The notes beneath the pieces were generated by a model. That model did no database searches, had not been told where the DNA came from, and saw only the letters and a program-made list of their open reading frames with translations. A stretch of DNA of 64,000 bases from Limanda limanda. Taxonomy: Eukaryota; Chordata; Actinopteri; Pleuronectiformes; Pleuronectidae. Shown piece by piece: positions 26,001-37,783 of this stretch (position 1 is its first letter; every line of letters starts with the position of its first letter). A program made the position numbers and the translations under genes. The stretch covers positions 10,196,498 through 10,260,497 of the forward strand of contig NC_083639.1 of assembly GCF_963576545.1 (NCBI RefSeq). Direction: 5' to 3'.

Positions 26001-29000
26001 TGTTTAACATGAGTGTGATTGTGATTGTTTGATTTTGAATTCAGTTGTAAGTTATAGGTTTTTCCTTTCAGTTTGTTTTTTACAAGTCACAAAAAAAGTT
26101 CTGGATTTACTCATCTTGTTTTTATCATAAAACCAGATTTTTACTGAAAAGCTAATCGTACGGTTTTGCACACACACCATGATGGTGAGCACGATGAGAA
26201 GGAACCACTGCAGTGTACAACTGCTGACTACAGAACAAGCTGAGCAGATTGTATCTCAGCTTGTTGTTCTTCACTGGCGAGAGAAGAGCAATGACTCCTA
26301 AATGCTCTGACTATTAATCATCCTGAGCAGCCTGTATGATATGGGAACACACCAACAGGAATGCAGGGGAGGGGGGGGGGGGTGGGTTAATGTCAGCACA
26401 GCACGGCTGATCATACCAACAAATATCACCACAGCACACTAACAAGAAGCTCCACCAACAGCAGCAACACAACAAGCTGGTTCTGCACCGAAGCAGATGA
26501 TTTATGAATTAACCCACCCTGTGCTTAACTCAGACCTGAGGGGTCCACCACCACCATCCCAAGTGTTTCCTCCTCCTCCACCAGCCAACATGCCCCAACA
26601 ACACAGGGATACATCACAGCTGGGGGTTTGCTGATCTCACGGCAATGAAAAGGGGAAGCTACTGTACAGCACTTTCCTGTAAATCTGATCACCACAACCC
26701 TGCAGGCCGTGATCACAGCGTCAGGGGACTCAACGTTATAAACAGTTATAAATCTTCCTCCCCAGGGGCATTGTTAAACCCACACAGTCGACGTAATAAA
26801 AAAAAAGACCAGTGCTTGGTGTAAAAGGTGGTAAGGATCACTAACATTATGTCCAGCAGGATCACACATGAACACACACTTGAACAAAGGCTATGGATGG
26901 TTGGTTAGTCCACCGGAGTGGGTGCATGAACCCTTAGGAATCATGCCAGTTGAATGATTCCTAAGGGTTCGCTTAAGTTATAACGGTTTTTTTTTGCAAC
27001 AAACCAATCTTCATCCCACACTGCTTTAAAAGCCAGGTGTGCTTGCACCTTGGTGGATTGCCAATGTATGGCAGATTTGCCAGGTAGTAATCCATATAGG
27101 TGCATCACTATTACGACTATATTATTTTTCTATTTTGATAGTGTACCTAAAAATACCCAAAGACCAGATTTTTGTAGGTCAAATGCACATTTACCTGCCA
27201 ATTCTTCTAGACAGCAAAGCGCCAACAATGCACCTGACCACACCTTATTTTAGAACCAACCTGCCCATGAGTGCTCAGATAAGTGTAACGACGTGGCCAG
27301 TGGATTTGTACCGCACTAGGGCCGATATTCTTGTTCACATACCTTTCCGTTTCCTCTTCAGGTGACTGAGTTCTGCTCTTAAACCCCGGGAGGCTGCTCA
27401 TATCCACATAACCGTCCGTGTCATTGGCAGACGACAGCACTCGATTGGAGGCTGGACGGTCAAAGAAGTCTGTGAAAGGTCCCCGTGGAATAGTCCTCCG
27501 CTGTGAGACCTGGACGTTCTCATAGTCTGAGCTGACGGCAGGAACATTCTCATAGTCTGAGGTATCTGTGTTGGGGAAGGAGATGGAGCGCGGCTTGGTC
27601 AGGGGAAGAGGTATGAAAGGTACACGGGAGCGGTCCTCAAAGGACTCAACTCGGATCACGCTGCGATTGAGGAATGCCACAGCGCTGCCTTTTCTTATGC
27701 TTTCGTTGTAGAGCAAGAAGTTGGAGGCCGGCTCAATTGAAACTTGATGTCTACTAGCAGAGTGTGAGTTGAGCTCCTGAGACCTACTTAAGCTGTGTCT
27801 ATCTAAATCCAGCAGTCTGCTGGGCGTGTGGTGGCTGGACTCTGCTGAGGACTTGGAGGAGGACGAACTGACATCCACCACAGACTTGCTCTCTTTCCGC
27901 CTAAACTTGAGCATCAGGAAGCGCTTAATGGAGGATTTCTTTTTCCTGTTTTTCTCTGACGAGTCTCCCTCGATGAAAAGTGAGGGGGTACTCTTTGTGA
28001 TGGGCCGCTTGGTGATGTAGGCCAGTTCAAATGGCGGAGGAATATCTACCACAGATGTTGGAGTGGACAGGCCACTGCATGACAGTGGTGAGCATCTGGA
28101 GAAGCTTCCAGAAGAACAAATGGCTCCTCTCTGTCTGTGAGGCTCTTCTTGTGCCTCCGTGGAGAGGGAGCGAGGGTACAAGGACAAATAGTGGGGTTTG
28201 GAATAGCTATTGTGCCGCACTGAGTTTAACACAGGGCTGCTGCTCAGAGCAGGTTGTCCGAATCCACTCATGTAGGGGCTCGGAACATACTGCATTCCCA
28301 CCTCAGCCACGTTGTTATTAATATGGTGTGACATTGAGCGAATTTGTATCCTTTTGGCCTTTCTATCCAATGGAAAGATATTTCCATTGCCTGCACTGTG
28401 CCCCGGCTCCTCGTAAACATGATCATCAATGATGTCCTGCTCCGTATCAGTAGTGTCATCCAGAAATGGGACGATGTGACCGTCCAAGTCATCATCGTCT
28501 CTAAAGACGTCGGAGTCGCTCGGGGACAGGAGCTGGCTTACGGAGAGAGAAGAGGTCAGAGAAGAGTCAGTGTTCGTTGGCACTGAGATGGACACCAGCC
28601 TGAATCTCGGCTGGTAGTCCAAATCATTCAAGAAGGCCTCTGTTGTATGAGCTTGGTGCTCTTCAGTTTTGAAAGACTGCCATTTCTGACATGGTCTTCT
28701 CACCTTGTTCTTCTCTCCCTTTTCACAGCCGTATCCATCACTGTTAATCATTTTCACGTAATTCTCAAAAGATACACATTCGATTTGTCCATTTTTCACC
28801 GTTTCCTCATAATTCCCAGCTGATACAGAACAAAACTTCTGAGGTGTTTGTGGACTACCGACGTTGTTATTTCTTGCCATCTTCTCTCTGTTAATAATGT
28901 CATTTGAAGAAACATAATAGGGCTCTTCCATTGAATCCTCCTCTAAGGCAACGTGTCTCTTTGCTGTTTCACAGAAGTATTTCTGGTCTTCAGGGATAAA

Positions 29001-30833
29001 GTCATAAAAACTAATGTTCTGTAGGTTTTCGCCTTTTTCCTTCATTTTACAGCCACACCGCAACTTGAGGATGTTGCAAGTGATGCCACAATCTGAAACC
29101 AATTCCTCCTCTCTCTCCTCTGCATCTGTCAGGACATCTTGTTGTGTATCAGTGTCCTTCATGTTTTCGTTGATGGGGAAACCAGGTTCATCTGTGAGCG
29201 ACTCAGTTAAATCATCTGCTGTACAGTCGCCTGCTTCAGCCTCCTTGATTCTGAGCTTTTCCTGCCTCTTCTTCATGTCTCGAATTACAGCAGAAGAGCC
29301 TCCCACCTCCTCATCAATGCTATTAACGGAAATATCTCCCACTGAGAGGCCATCTGTGTCAGCAAGCGCCTCACCTGCATCACACCCTTCAGTGTCCATG
29401 TCCTCCGTTAGGTCTGCGTCAATCATTTCCACAACCTCCTTAGGGTCAGCCGTGAGTTCAGCACTGACCCACAGTGTTTCCAGGGAGTCCGGCTCCTCTG
29501 TTAACGCACTGTCGGTTAATCTCCAATCCTCATCCATCTTCTGAATCACGTCTTTTTCCATTTCCTTTTCTTCCTCTGTCACCTCTCCGTCCTCCAGCCC
29601 TCGTGACACATTCTGCAAATCCTTAAGTGGTGATTTTAGGACAGTGGCGTTAAATTGTTCCTGTGCTGTAATCCCTCCGTTTAGACCATTCTGCATCTTG
29701 TGCTCTTCATCAGCCTCGCCGTCTGAAGCTAGTAAGCTGCCATTACTGCATACTCCTAGGTTGCCATTAATCTCTGGTGTGAGTTTAGGTTTCGGGGCGA
29801 TAGTAGGTTTGGGACCCCTGGGTGCAGACATGAGAGGGGAGGGCAGCTTCAGGTTGGCGTGACAAACAAATCTTGTCGTCTGAGCAACAGAAGGCTTGGT
29901 GCAGTCTGGGAGAACAACAGGAAAGGGAAACTGTAAGATTATGAGCTTTAAAATAGCAAACAGGTCATTTGTATTGTGTCCCTGTGACCTAAAACTGCAC
30001 AAAGATTCCCTCTTCACGTGTAAATATATTTCAAGCTGATCAGTTTTTGCAACCAACTGTACAGACCATGCAAGTCTACTGAAAGCTTCCTTAGTTAACA
30101 TTTAAAAGCCGCTCATAATAAAAAAAAATGCTCCATAAAGATAAAGGTAATAGAATAGAAGAATGGCATCTATTCTTTCTAATAGAATACAAAAAAATCG
30201 AAGGGATTTCCCTGACTCACTTCCTGTGATTCAAAGGAGAGAAACCCCTCTCTTGCTGCTGCTGCTGCTTTTAGAGTGTTCTTGTAAAAGCAGAATATAA
30301 TGACAAAAACATAACCTGTAGCCTATTGTGTGTATAATACATTGAATTGATAACATATAATCATTTGCAGCGAGGAACCTGGAATGAGGCTAATCAAGCA
30401 TGACCAGCGAATTACTCTCACCCACCAAACCTATAAAACACATACTCCATGTAGACTGCAGTGCAGCCGGATGAGAATTCCAGTGGTTTGAGTTTTTACA
30501 CCTAAAATTTGTTATTTTTAGTTTTGCTTAACCACAGTGGAATGGTATAAAGTCGACAACCACTACTCTGATAAGCACAATAATCTCTATAATCACTGAG
30601 TTTCACTGCTTCATATATATTGTTGCCTCCACTGGATTCACCATCTATCCACAGGAATGTAGGAGATACGAAGTAAATCAGAGAAAGATGAAAGATCTAA
30701 AACTCGGTGCTCTCTGTCAATCCTCTCTGTTGAACTCACGCAAAAAAGCTTCACGTTAACTATCACATCCACAGTGAAAATAAGCTTTTAAAACCTCCCG
30801 TCTTCTCTCAATAAATGTCTCACCTGTGTTCAT
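11001..30833 (-). CDS. fgd5: FYVE, RhoGEF and PH domain-containing protein 5 (complete, 21 coding exons)
   Basis: FGD5 is a Cdc42 guanine-nucleotide exchange factor known mainly from endothelium and angiogenesis. Exons, all with matching phases: 30833-30824, 29905-27343, 23764-23611, 22828-22770, 22677-22647, 22037-21886, 21702-21546, 19349-19259, 19148-19098, 18643-18585, 17854-17783, 17553-17485, 14923-14840, 14539-14460, 14311-14215, 13823-13686, 13527-13425, 12867-12731, 12603-12478, 11807-11659, 11037-11001. They give 1472 residues (human about 1460). Exon 1 codes only MNT; exon 2 is a 2.56-kb acidic, disordered region with APRGPKPTIAPKPK near the start and VDIPPPFELAYITKRPITKS further on. 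DH spans about 915-1110, PH1 about 1133-1235 (RHLFLMNDVLLYTYPQ), FYVE about 1258-1325 (CMNCTADFSLTLRRHHCHGCG, then VCRSCSRNRYPLKY), and PH2 about 1370-1470, ending WVNAMEEATVL. FYVE cysteines and the RRHHCHGCG core are intact. Alternative acceptors 3 bp apart exist at exon 8. Confidence 0.95.
11336..11515. repeat. Interspersed teleost repeat (gene-desert type, partial)
   Basis: Begins AGTGGTTAGCACTGACGCCTCACAGCAAG and goes on through GGGTCGAATCCTGG and TCTGTGTGGAATTTGCATG. I recognise this as one end of a very common fish dispersed repeat that includes a tRNA-like box B motif. It lies in fgd5 intron 20. A piece of the same family in the opposite orientation lies at about 13.04-13.23 kb. Confidence 0.7.
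13035..13235. repeat. Interspersed teleost repeat, same family as 11.34 kb, opposite orientation
   Basis: Contains CATCCATCCATCCATTCATT, AGGGTCACAGGG, TTCACACTTATGGTCAATTT and CTGCATGTCTTTGGACTGTGG, the hallmarks of the other end of the common fish repeat. It is in fgd5 intron 17. Confidence 0.75.
15130..15400. repeat. Interspersed teleost repeat (copy A)
   Basis: Shares the ending AATTCAAGGGGACTGTTAGACTTTGGTGGA with related stretches near 39.75 and 62.06 kb. The body (an ACT-ACTGAGCAGATTTT stretch) fits a common diverged fish repeat. It lies in fgd5 intron 12. Confidence 0.6.
16974..17073. repeat. (GT)n microsatellite
   Basis: About 100 bp of GT dinucleotide with one interruption at each edge, in fgd5 intron 12. 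Open frames reading (VC)n or (HT)n here are artefacts. Confidence 0.95.
20947..20983. repeat. (CA)n microsatellite
   Basis: CA dinucleotide run with one CG interruption in fgd5 intron 7. The 2.2-kb intron 7 otherwise shows nothing I can identify. Confidence 0.85.
21789..21803. repeat. Poly-G run
   Basis: Fifteen consecutive G, in fgd5 intron 6 between exon 7 and exon 6. Such runs often vary in assemblies. A second run lies near 26368-26381 in intron 2. Confidence 0.9.
23236..23520. repeat. Interspersed teleost repeat (CACAAATCAC..CTCATAGG type)
   Basis: Contains ATATTCACAAATCACTATTT, GTCTCATAGG, CCTCTGTCCTTAACCCTCAA and AACAGGGGGAAAAG, which I recognise as a widespread percomorph dispersed repeat. 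It lies in fgd5 intron 3. Confidence 0.75.
25330..26090 (-). mobile_element. Decayed Tc1/mariner-type transposon
   Basis: The minus strand at 25360-25551 reads SDETKVEYG, VMKHDGCVMMFSA and LVKVEGNM, which match the WSDETK, VKHGGG.IM.WGCFSA and LV.VEG.M blocks around the catalytic core of Tc1 transposases, with substitutions and missing residues. Upstream on the same strand, 25.65-25.80 kb carries DNA like the Tc1 DNA-binding region (AAAGAGCTGCAGGAATTTCT) in broken frames. The right side includes GCAGGTGTGCACAAACTTCT, typical of Tc1 ends. The copy is clearly dead: frames are broken and the glycine-rich block is lost. It lies in fgd5 intron 2, the same orientation as the gene. Confidence 0.7.
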
Positions 30834-30935
30834 CTTGTCGGAGAAGCGAGCAGCTCCAACATCTCGCTCCAGAGTAGCAGCTGCGATCCGCATCAAGTGA
30901 AAGAGCGGAGCGCGCAGCAAACTCTGTCCAACTGT

Positions 30936-31015
<80 letters not shown>

Positions 31016-31133
31016 ACGCACACGCACACACAGTGAGGGAGAGAGAGAGAGAGAGTCTGAACAGCTCCCTCTTCCTCTGAGAGAGACGCTGCTCAGCTGA
31101 TCGCTGTGCGTCCGGGACGCGACTGGAAACCAA
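30834..31133 (-). promoter_or_regulatory. fgd5: fgd5 5' UTR and proximal promoter with in-frame (GT)n
   Basis: The fgd5 start ATG at 30833 (AAGATGAAC, A at -3) is followed after 10 nt by a GTGAGA donor. Upstream on the minus strand the frame stays open back to an ATG at 31133, through an ATG at 30893 and through the (GT)n tract, which would read as alternating V and C. I chose 30833 because the other frame is simple repeat and ordinary 5' UTR sequence. A conserved short start near MNTD is consistent with the splice, but human FGD5 begins only at the later RGPKP motif, so this cannot be decided by alignment alone. Confidence 0.5.
30937..31032. repeat. (CA)n/(CACG)n microsatellite at the fgd5 5' end
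   Basis: About 95 bp of CA dinucleotide ending in CACG steps, only about 105 bp upstream of the fgd5 start codon, so within its 5' UTR or core promoter. An adjacent GA run follows at 31037-31054. Confidence 0.95.
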
Positions 31134-31149
31134 ATGGAAAGACGCTCGA

Positions 31150-31169
31150 CCCCCCCCCCCCCCCCCCCC
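31150..31169. repeat. Poly-C run upstream of fgd5
   Basis: Twenty consecutive C (20 G on the fgd5-coding strand), then a further C run after a TCAG break. A G-quadruplex or i-motif is possible. Confidence 0.9.
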
Positions 31170-31399
31170 TCAGCCCCCCATCACGCCACAGGACCCTCCT
31201 CACACAGCAGTGGCTCCAGTCCAGACTCCAGTGATGCAGATGTTTACATCAGCATGCAAGTGAATTTAAAGGCTGATTAGTGTTTTTAAGACCTGTTTCT
31301 TGGGTTGTTGCTCTGTCGGATCCATTGTGAACATGACATCTCAAAAACACCGAGAGGGAAATTCTTCAGATTTTGTACAAACGTACAACTGATTCCATT

Positions 31400-31720
31400 T
31401 CGTTGATTGAAGGTGAAAAGTCAAGGTCGCTATGATGACACAAAACACTTTTTCCGGCCTAGTAAATGCAGTATCTCAGGAACACCTTGAGTTAATTTAT
31501 TCATATTTGTTCACTTTAACTCAAAGGTGACGCCTGGAGATACAGTTTACACAAATATTGATTTAGAGTCAAGGATTAGCTGATTGGATTTGGGTGGTCA
31601 TAGGTCAAGGTCAAAATGGATTCACAAAACAAGTTTTTACCTCTTGAAACTCAAGACTGCTCTCCTTTGACAAGATGTAAGATGACCTTCAAAGTGTCTG
31701 AAACTTTTCAGACTGAAACT
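31400..31720. repeat. Diverged interspersed teleost repeat (GTCAAGGTC type)
   Basis: Alternating motifs AAAGTCAAGGTCGC, CAGTATCTCAGGAACACCTTGAG, GGTCATAGGTCAAGGTC and TGGATTCACAAAAC fit a common fish repeat built of imperfect internal duplications. A short related piece (CTTTGACCTTTAACC) lies near 18.11 kb. Confidence 0.6.
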
Positions 31721-33635
31721 TCACTGTTTGGAGGAGGGATGGCTGTTATTCTAGTTCTATATGGTGCCGTAGTCCTATAGGACTCTATAGTGCAATCACA
31801 AACATCACAGCAGAATTCTAACAATAAAAGCATGTCGATAAGAACTTTTCTTGCTTTACACATAACAACAGCTTAAAAGATTGTAACCAAATGCCTTCAT
31901 TGATCATATATAGATCGTTTACTAATGCTTGATTTATCAGTCGTAAGACATGAATGACCTTTGGGGTTGCCAGGTTGTGAAGTTTAATACAAATATCTAA
32001 GTCTAAGTGCAGATAAATTACATTTTTAACATTTACATTTGACAAGTGGAGGCTTATCAGAAAGTGAAAGGCCCATGAAAGGGATAAGCAACAGACAAGC
32101 AGATTTTCGCAACCAGGCAACCCAAACGTTGTTCTTATTAGTAGTTTATAGCTTCTCTATAAAGTATTGGCAAATTCTTTATCAACCAATAATGAAGTCA
32201 TACAATTTAAAACCCCCTAACAGACAGAGCCTAATGAGGACTTAGTTCTAAAGTATGTTGTTTCACCTTAAAATAACACCATTAGTTCCATTAAACCAGC
32301 CCTTCCCAGTGTTAGAGGCTGTAATTGCATCAAGTTATAATCAGGTGAAAACAATGTATTCTCAGATCTTAGTTGGTATAAAGCCACATTTCTCAGTATT
32401 CCCCTTCACGTCTGATTAAAAACCAGTCTGTATCTGCGATCTTAAATCAACTCTCCTGCATTGATAAACTTGTTTTCCTGCACACCCATCTGACGGTCTG
32501 ATTGGTGTACAACAAGCTCCGTTCTACATAACAGGAAACTGCTCTCCCTGTTTCCTGCTCAGCCCAGCCTCACATCCTCAGCAGCTCATGGACATCATGC
32601 TCACATTTAACCCCTCTGTGAGTTAGCTGTGACTCACAGGCAGTGAAGTAAGAAGGGCTATTTATACTCTTGAATTGTGGTCAGCTGGGATAAGATTTAT
32701 TTCAGTAAAAAATGTCTCTGCTATGTATCACATCTACAAACAGCAGCATAAAAATGGGGAGTGGCTCTGTGGAGGCTCGTTATACAGAAGTGAGAATAAA
32801 AAAAGTTGAATCCTGGCTGCTTTGACGCCACAGCCAACACACATCTAGTTTTTATTTGGTGCCATCCATGGACTGACCTCACAGGCCATGACACAAGAAT
32901 ATGATGTGATGTCATCCTCCTAGCATAGTACAATATAAAGTGTTTTTATTGGAGCTTATCATTGTTAAACAGCTCACTACACTAAACAGGCTCTCTCTGG
33001 AAAACTGAAGAACCATGTTCAGTCTTCTTCTGTTGAGGCTGTACAACAGGTTGATGAAAGTCTCTTTTTTACTTCTTAGTTGAAGGTTGAAAATCCATCC
33101 ACAGCTGCAAAAGAAAATCTTACACACATTATTCCAACTCGAACGCGGAGTTGAACACACAATTGTTGAATTTTCTTATTGATTCAATGGGAGGATGAGG
33201 GTGATCCACAGCATGAGAATAAAGATATATAACAAACATGGCCGCTATGAAACCATGCTGTGTGTGTGTGTCTGGTGTCTCCTCATTCTCCCACACACAA
33301 TATAATGGATAAAGCACAAGGCTGCTCAAAACAAATATGTTGACAAATCCCATGTGAAGACCAGAACAATGTTGGTTTGTCTCACAAAGCTTTACGACTT
33401 GTTGTCTGGGTCATTGGGACCTCCCTGCCGACCCTGCCGTCCCTGCCCTCCCTTCAGGACTCGTACTTCATAAGAACTAGGGAGTGGGCCGAGAAATAAC
33501 CAAAGGATCCCTCACACCCTGCATACAATAGAAAAAAAATGTAGGTAATTTTCTTGCTGTCTACTGTACTTTTGTTTGTATCTTGAGTGTTAGTTTTTAC
33601 TTGTCACTAGACAAAAACCAGGCCACTGCATTTTG

Positions 33636-33860
33636 TATTAAATCAGAATCAGAATCCGAAAGGATTTATTGCCAAGTAGGTTTACACCTACCTGGAATTT
33701 TCTTTGGTAAAAAGGTGCATACATTTAACATAAAGCATAAAAACACAATAAGTACTTCACGTAAGAAAGAAATAACTGTATATAAAACAAATATATATAC
33801 AAGACATAAAAGTTAAATAAAGAACATAAAAGTTAAATAAACAGGTGAAATGCTGTAATT
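33636..33860. repeat. Interspersed teleost repeat (AATCAGAATCAGAA type)
   Basis: Begins AATCAGAATCAGAATCC and goes on ATTTATTGCCAAGTAGGTTT and ACCTGGAATTTTCTTTGG, as in a widely dispersed fish retroelement tail. The right part contains a tandem AAGTTAAATAAA duplication. Confidence 0.65.
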
Positions 33861-35849
33861 TGGGTCCATGATAAAAACACAATTGGTTCGGGTGCCAATG
33901 TTTCCAGTGATGAAGGAGGATGCCACACTGTGCAGTGTGTATTTCATAGTTTATGGGCAACAATGGAGCTCTGTGGCACAGAGGAATAGGCCAGAGTGTT
34001 CTGGCTATGGATACTAACAAAGAATATGTTATAGGATCAGTTAGTCGTTGGTTTTGGTCTCTTTTGAAGGGATCTGTAGACTTACATGTGTGCAGATTCT
34101 TTCAAGCTGCAATGCAAAGGTTTGTGTCCCTCTTCAAATCAAAACGAATGTGTGTATGTGTTGGTGTTCAACACATACACATACAATACAATGGATAAAT
34201 CGCCCTTTTCCTTATGTGGAGCCCTCAGGTTGTTTGGTGTATAAGAGATCCAGGTCAGATGCGTGCAGCCATGATGTATGGGCTGTGTACACAAACAGTA
34301 TTGAACAATCCCTGTATGCTTTTAGATTAGAAAAACAATTACGTGCAGTGTGAACTCGGAGGTTCATCTCTGTCTGCGCGTCTCCTCTTTGCGTCAGGCA
34401 AGGAAACAGTGCGTCTCCTCCTCTCTCCTGCTCTGAGGTGAAACAATAAGACTGGGGCTTGAAAAGGAACTCCATCTTGATATACTCCTTCCTGTTTTCA
34501 AGTCTTTCAGCGAAACTGGAGCAGGGAGGGCGTAGGCACCGAAATTAAAGGATAATTCCATTTATTTTCAACATGGGCCCCACAGTCCTTTGTTTTGTGA
34601 ACATTGCAGGTTGGTATGGTTCTGGAAAAAATGCCACTGTTGGCACCAATAAAACTGTTGACTTGTAAGTCTATTCATTTATTGATTGTCCATATTCAAA
34701 TTATGTTTACCCGAAAGCTTAATGACCCTTAGACACATTTTATAAAATAAGAATAAAATAACAAAAAGGAATGGAGAGGATATTAGTTAACAACCCTTTC
34801 TACATTTTATTTTTACGGACATCCACTGACAAACACTTCTACAGAAAAATAAACAGATGCATATTTGTGTGTCCTTGGAAAGTATTGTTACCCTGAGTTG
34901 ACTTTGGCAAAACTCTGAATCCTGTAAAGTTTCGAGTTTGTGAACCAACGGGACGTAGGAACAAACTCTGGTGTCATGGCGGCCTAATTTTAGCTCCGCT
35001 TCACAACGTGACGAGGAAGAAAACACAGCTGGAGGGTTGTTTTTGTTCTTGTGTGAGAACTCTGTGACACGTTGACAATGGGAATAGGTTTACCAAGGAA
35101 AACTGTAAAGAAAAACAAAATTTATGACTCAGAAATATCCTCTATTGTCAAATCTATCTTCATAAAGCACTTGTGGTTAATGATATTTTTTTTGTCCAGA
35201 TATTTTAAATCACAACATTATTTACATTGATAGGAACCAATAACAGTTAATTCACTACAATAAACAACACACTACAGGCTCACAAACATTTGTATAGTAC
35301 CGAATTTCTTTAAGCGAATACGATTATATAATATATTATATTATATTTTATTATCTTTCATATATTACCAGTCAAGCTTACAGACTTACCAGTGCATTCA
35401 ATACAAGTAAACTGGTTTATTATTGGTCTCTGCTGAGGAACTCAATAGTATGATGCTCATTAAAGGTCAGATTTATTCATTGGCTTTTTACTTTTAGCTA
35501 ATTTATCACTATAGAGTAGTGACAGCTATTAACCTTGAAATTAACAATACGTCCATCAGGTTCTTGCCATGAAACAATAAGTCTCATGAGCATATTTATG
35601 TGAATCCTGATCACACGCCACACCGGATTAACCTGGACTAACCCTCTGTCATGAGTCTTAATGTGTGTATTCAATAATGTGCCACTGTGTGTGTATTTAT
35701 ATTTACCTGACAATACAGCGATGTCTGGGTGATGGACATACAGTCACTGGGATTCCTTGTTCAGCAATCCTGATGCTAATATATGACAAAAGGATTTGAT
35801 ATGACATTGTCACATATTCAATCACTTCACGAGATAAAAACATTTAATT

Positions 35850-36080
35850 TGAAGATAAAATAAGATAATCCTTTTTTAGTCCCTCAACTGGGAAATGGGC
35901 TGTGCAGCAAGGGAATAGTGAAAATAAGAACCATCAGTAAAAAAGCTATAGATAAGAAAATGTGAAATATAAGCGTAAGAAATATAAAAACTAACATATA
36001 TATATATAATGTAAACAGAATATGTAAAATGTAAAAAAAAGAATTGCACATTGAAATATATTTAGATTGCACTCGAGAGT
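35850..36080. repeat. Interspersed teleost repeat (AGATAATCC..TAGTCCC type)
   Basis: Contains AATAAGATAATCC, TTTTTAGTCCCTCAACTGGGAAAT and GTGCAGCAAGGG, which I recognise as the 3' portion of a common fish dispersed repeat, followed by AT-rich DNA. Confidence 0.6.
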
Positions 36081-37199
36081 GGAACCAATGCAAAGTTTAA
36101 ATGAGATGGCACCAGAGGCTGATGTGGGCTAAATCTGTTTTCTTGACTAATCAGAGAGATTTATTTTACTTATAAATGTGTATATAATCCTTGAAGCCTG
36201 TTAGTTGACAGGAAGTAGATCAAATACTCCACGTTCCCCCTGATCGTTTCGTTAGTGGTTTATATTAATGTCTGTGGACAAACTGTTGTGTTTAAACCAC
36301 GATGCTTCCTTTAGTTTGGCAAACTGTCTTTTAAGTTTCATTAATAATGAAGAGAAATGCAGCTGGGATAGAGTCCGTTTTTTTAGTGGCGTCATTAATC
36401 ATCTGCTGAAGGACACATTGAGATGCAACTAGCCCCTTAACGGACCCTGGATCTAACAATCAATACTGCCCATGTGATGCCGGAGCAAGCGAGAGTGACA
36501 TTGCCTCCGCTGCCAAGAAACAATACTTCCTCCATTTGCCGCATCTTATTAAGGCAAAGACAGCGACTGTCACGTCCGACCATCAAACTCACCTCATTGA
36601 CCTGATCTGACAATTTTAAGATCTTACTTATTATTCAACTGCTGCTCCCAGAAGTCTCCCACATACGATTTAGACTTTATTGGGTCATGTTGTGAGAACA
36701 GTACTCTGTAGGCTGTAAGACAGAAATACATCAAAAGTATTTTTTGGAAAACCAAGGTAGAAACAGAAAGCTAGAACTTAATAGAGAGGAGAGATGCCTT
36801 AGTTTTAAAGTGACTCTCTGGAATGAATCCTTTAGATCTCGAAACATGCCACATTTATAAATTAGATAATCAATAGGATTATTTTATTAACTAAGAAACC
36901 TTTTTTTATTAAAGAGGCATTTTGTTGCTGATGACTGACCTGATGAATTCTGGACATAAATGTGCTGTTGGATATTGGACGTTATACAGACTTGAAATCA
37001 AAGTCAACACAGAAGGATCTGCCTGTTTATCTGTATCGGCTTCTCAATTTGATACGGTCAGGCCCCAACCCGCCACAAAATTTCATAGAAATCAGTTTGA
37101 GTAATCCTACAGACAGACAGACAAACAAGCGACAATGAAAACATAAGCTCTTTAGGGAGTTGGACACTACTTCAACCCACAGCCTTGACTAAACCTGAG

Positions 37200-37783
37200 C
37201 TACATAGTTCCCCGAGCTGGAGGACCACACTCCTGGGGTCTATCATCTGAAAACACAGTTGGAGACACTGGATAGTTCAGAATTAGCTTGATCCAAAGCA
37301 CAGGGAGGAGAAGAATTAGAGATGAACTCGTCTGAAAGCCCAGCTGAAGGAGTCTCAGTTGCTTGATCTGAAGAGGAGACATAAAGGGATCTGACACATT
37401 TTTTTAGAACTGAAGAGAAAGCACTAGAGGAGCCCGCCGCCATACTCACGTGGCGTGAAGAAAACATCAAGGCTGCTGCAGAGAGAATTGTAGGGCGAGA
37501 GCTCAATGTAAAGTTGTAACAGGAAGAGGTGACATTTACCATGAAGGTCATCCAACCGGTTTCCTGTAACACAGAGAACAGCAGCAGAGCAGTGAGCACA
37601 GGCTGCACAGAAGGTGGAGATGGTAACACGGGGACCACGGCAATAGAGCGGCCAACCAAAGACAACTGCTGAAAAGGTCAAGAGCCTAAGAGGAGCAGCT
37701 ACCAAGTCCAGGAAGGTGTTGATGAATATGAAAAGCAGTAGCAGGAACAGAACGAGAAGAGGCCGTTCACAACAACAGTTCAT
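37200..37783 (-). other. Weak candidate gene: small membrane protein
   Basis: From 37783 the minus strand opens MNCCCERPLLVLFLLLLFIF, a strongly hydrophobic segment, and stays open for 119 codons. Splice-like sites follow: a GTAAAT donor near 37540 and a CTGCAG acceptor, a GTGAGT donor near 37445, and acceptors near 37374 and 37250 leading to short tails. The frame ...SDQATETPSAGLSDEF... is hydrophilic and protein-like. I know of no matching family and the composition may be chance. It could equally be a pseudogene or a non-coding RNA. Confidence 0.2.
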
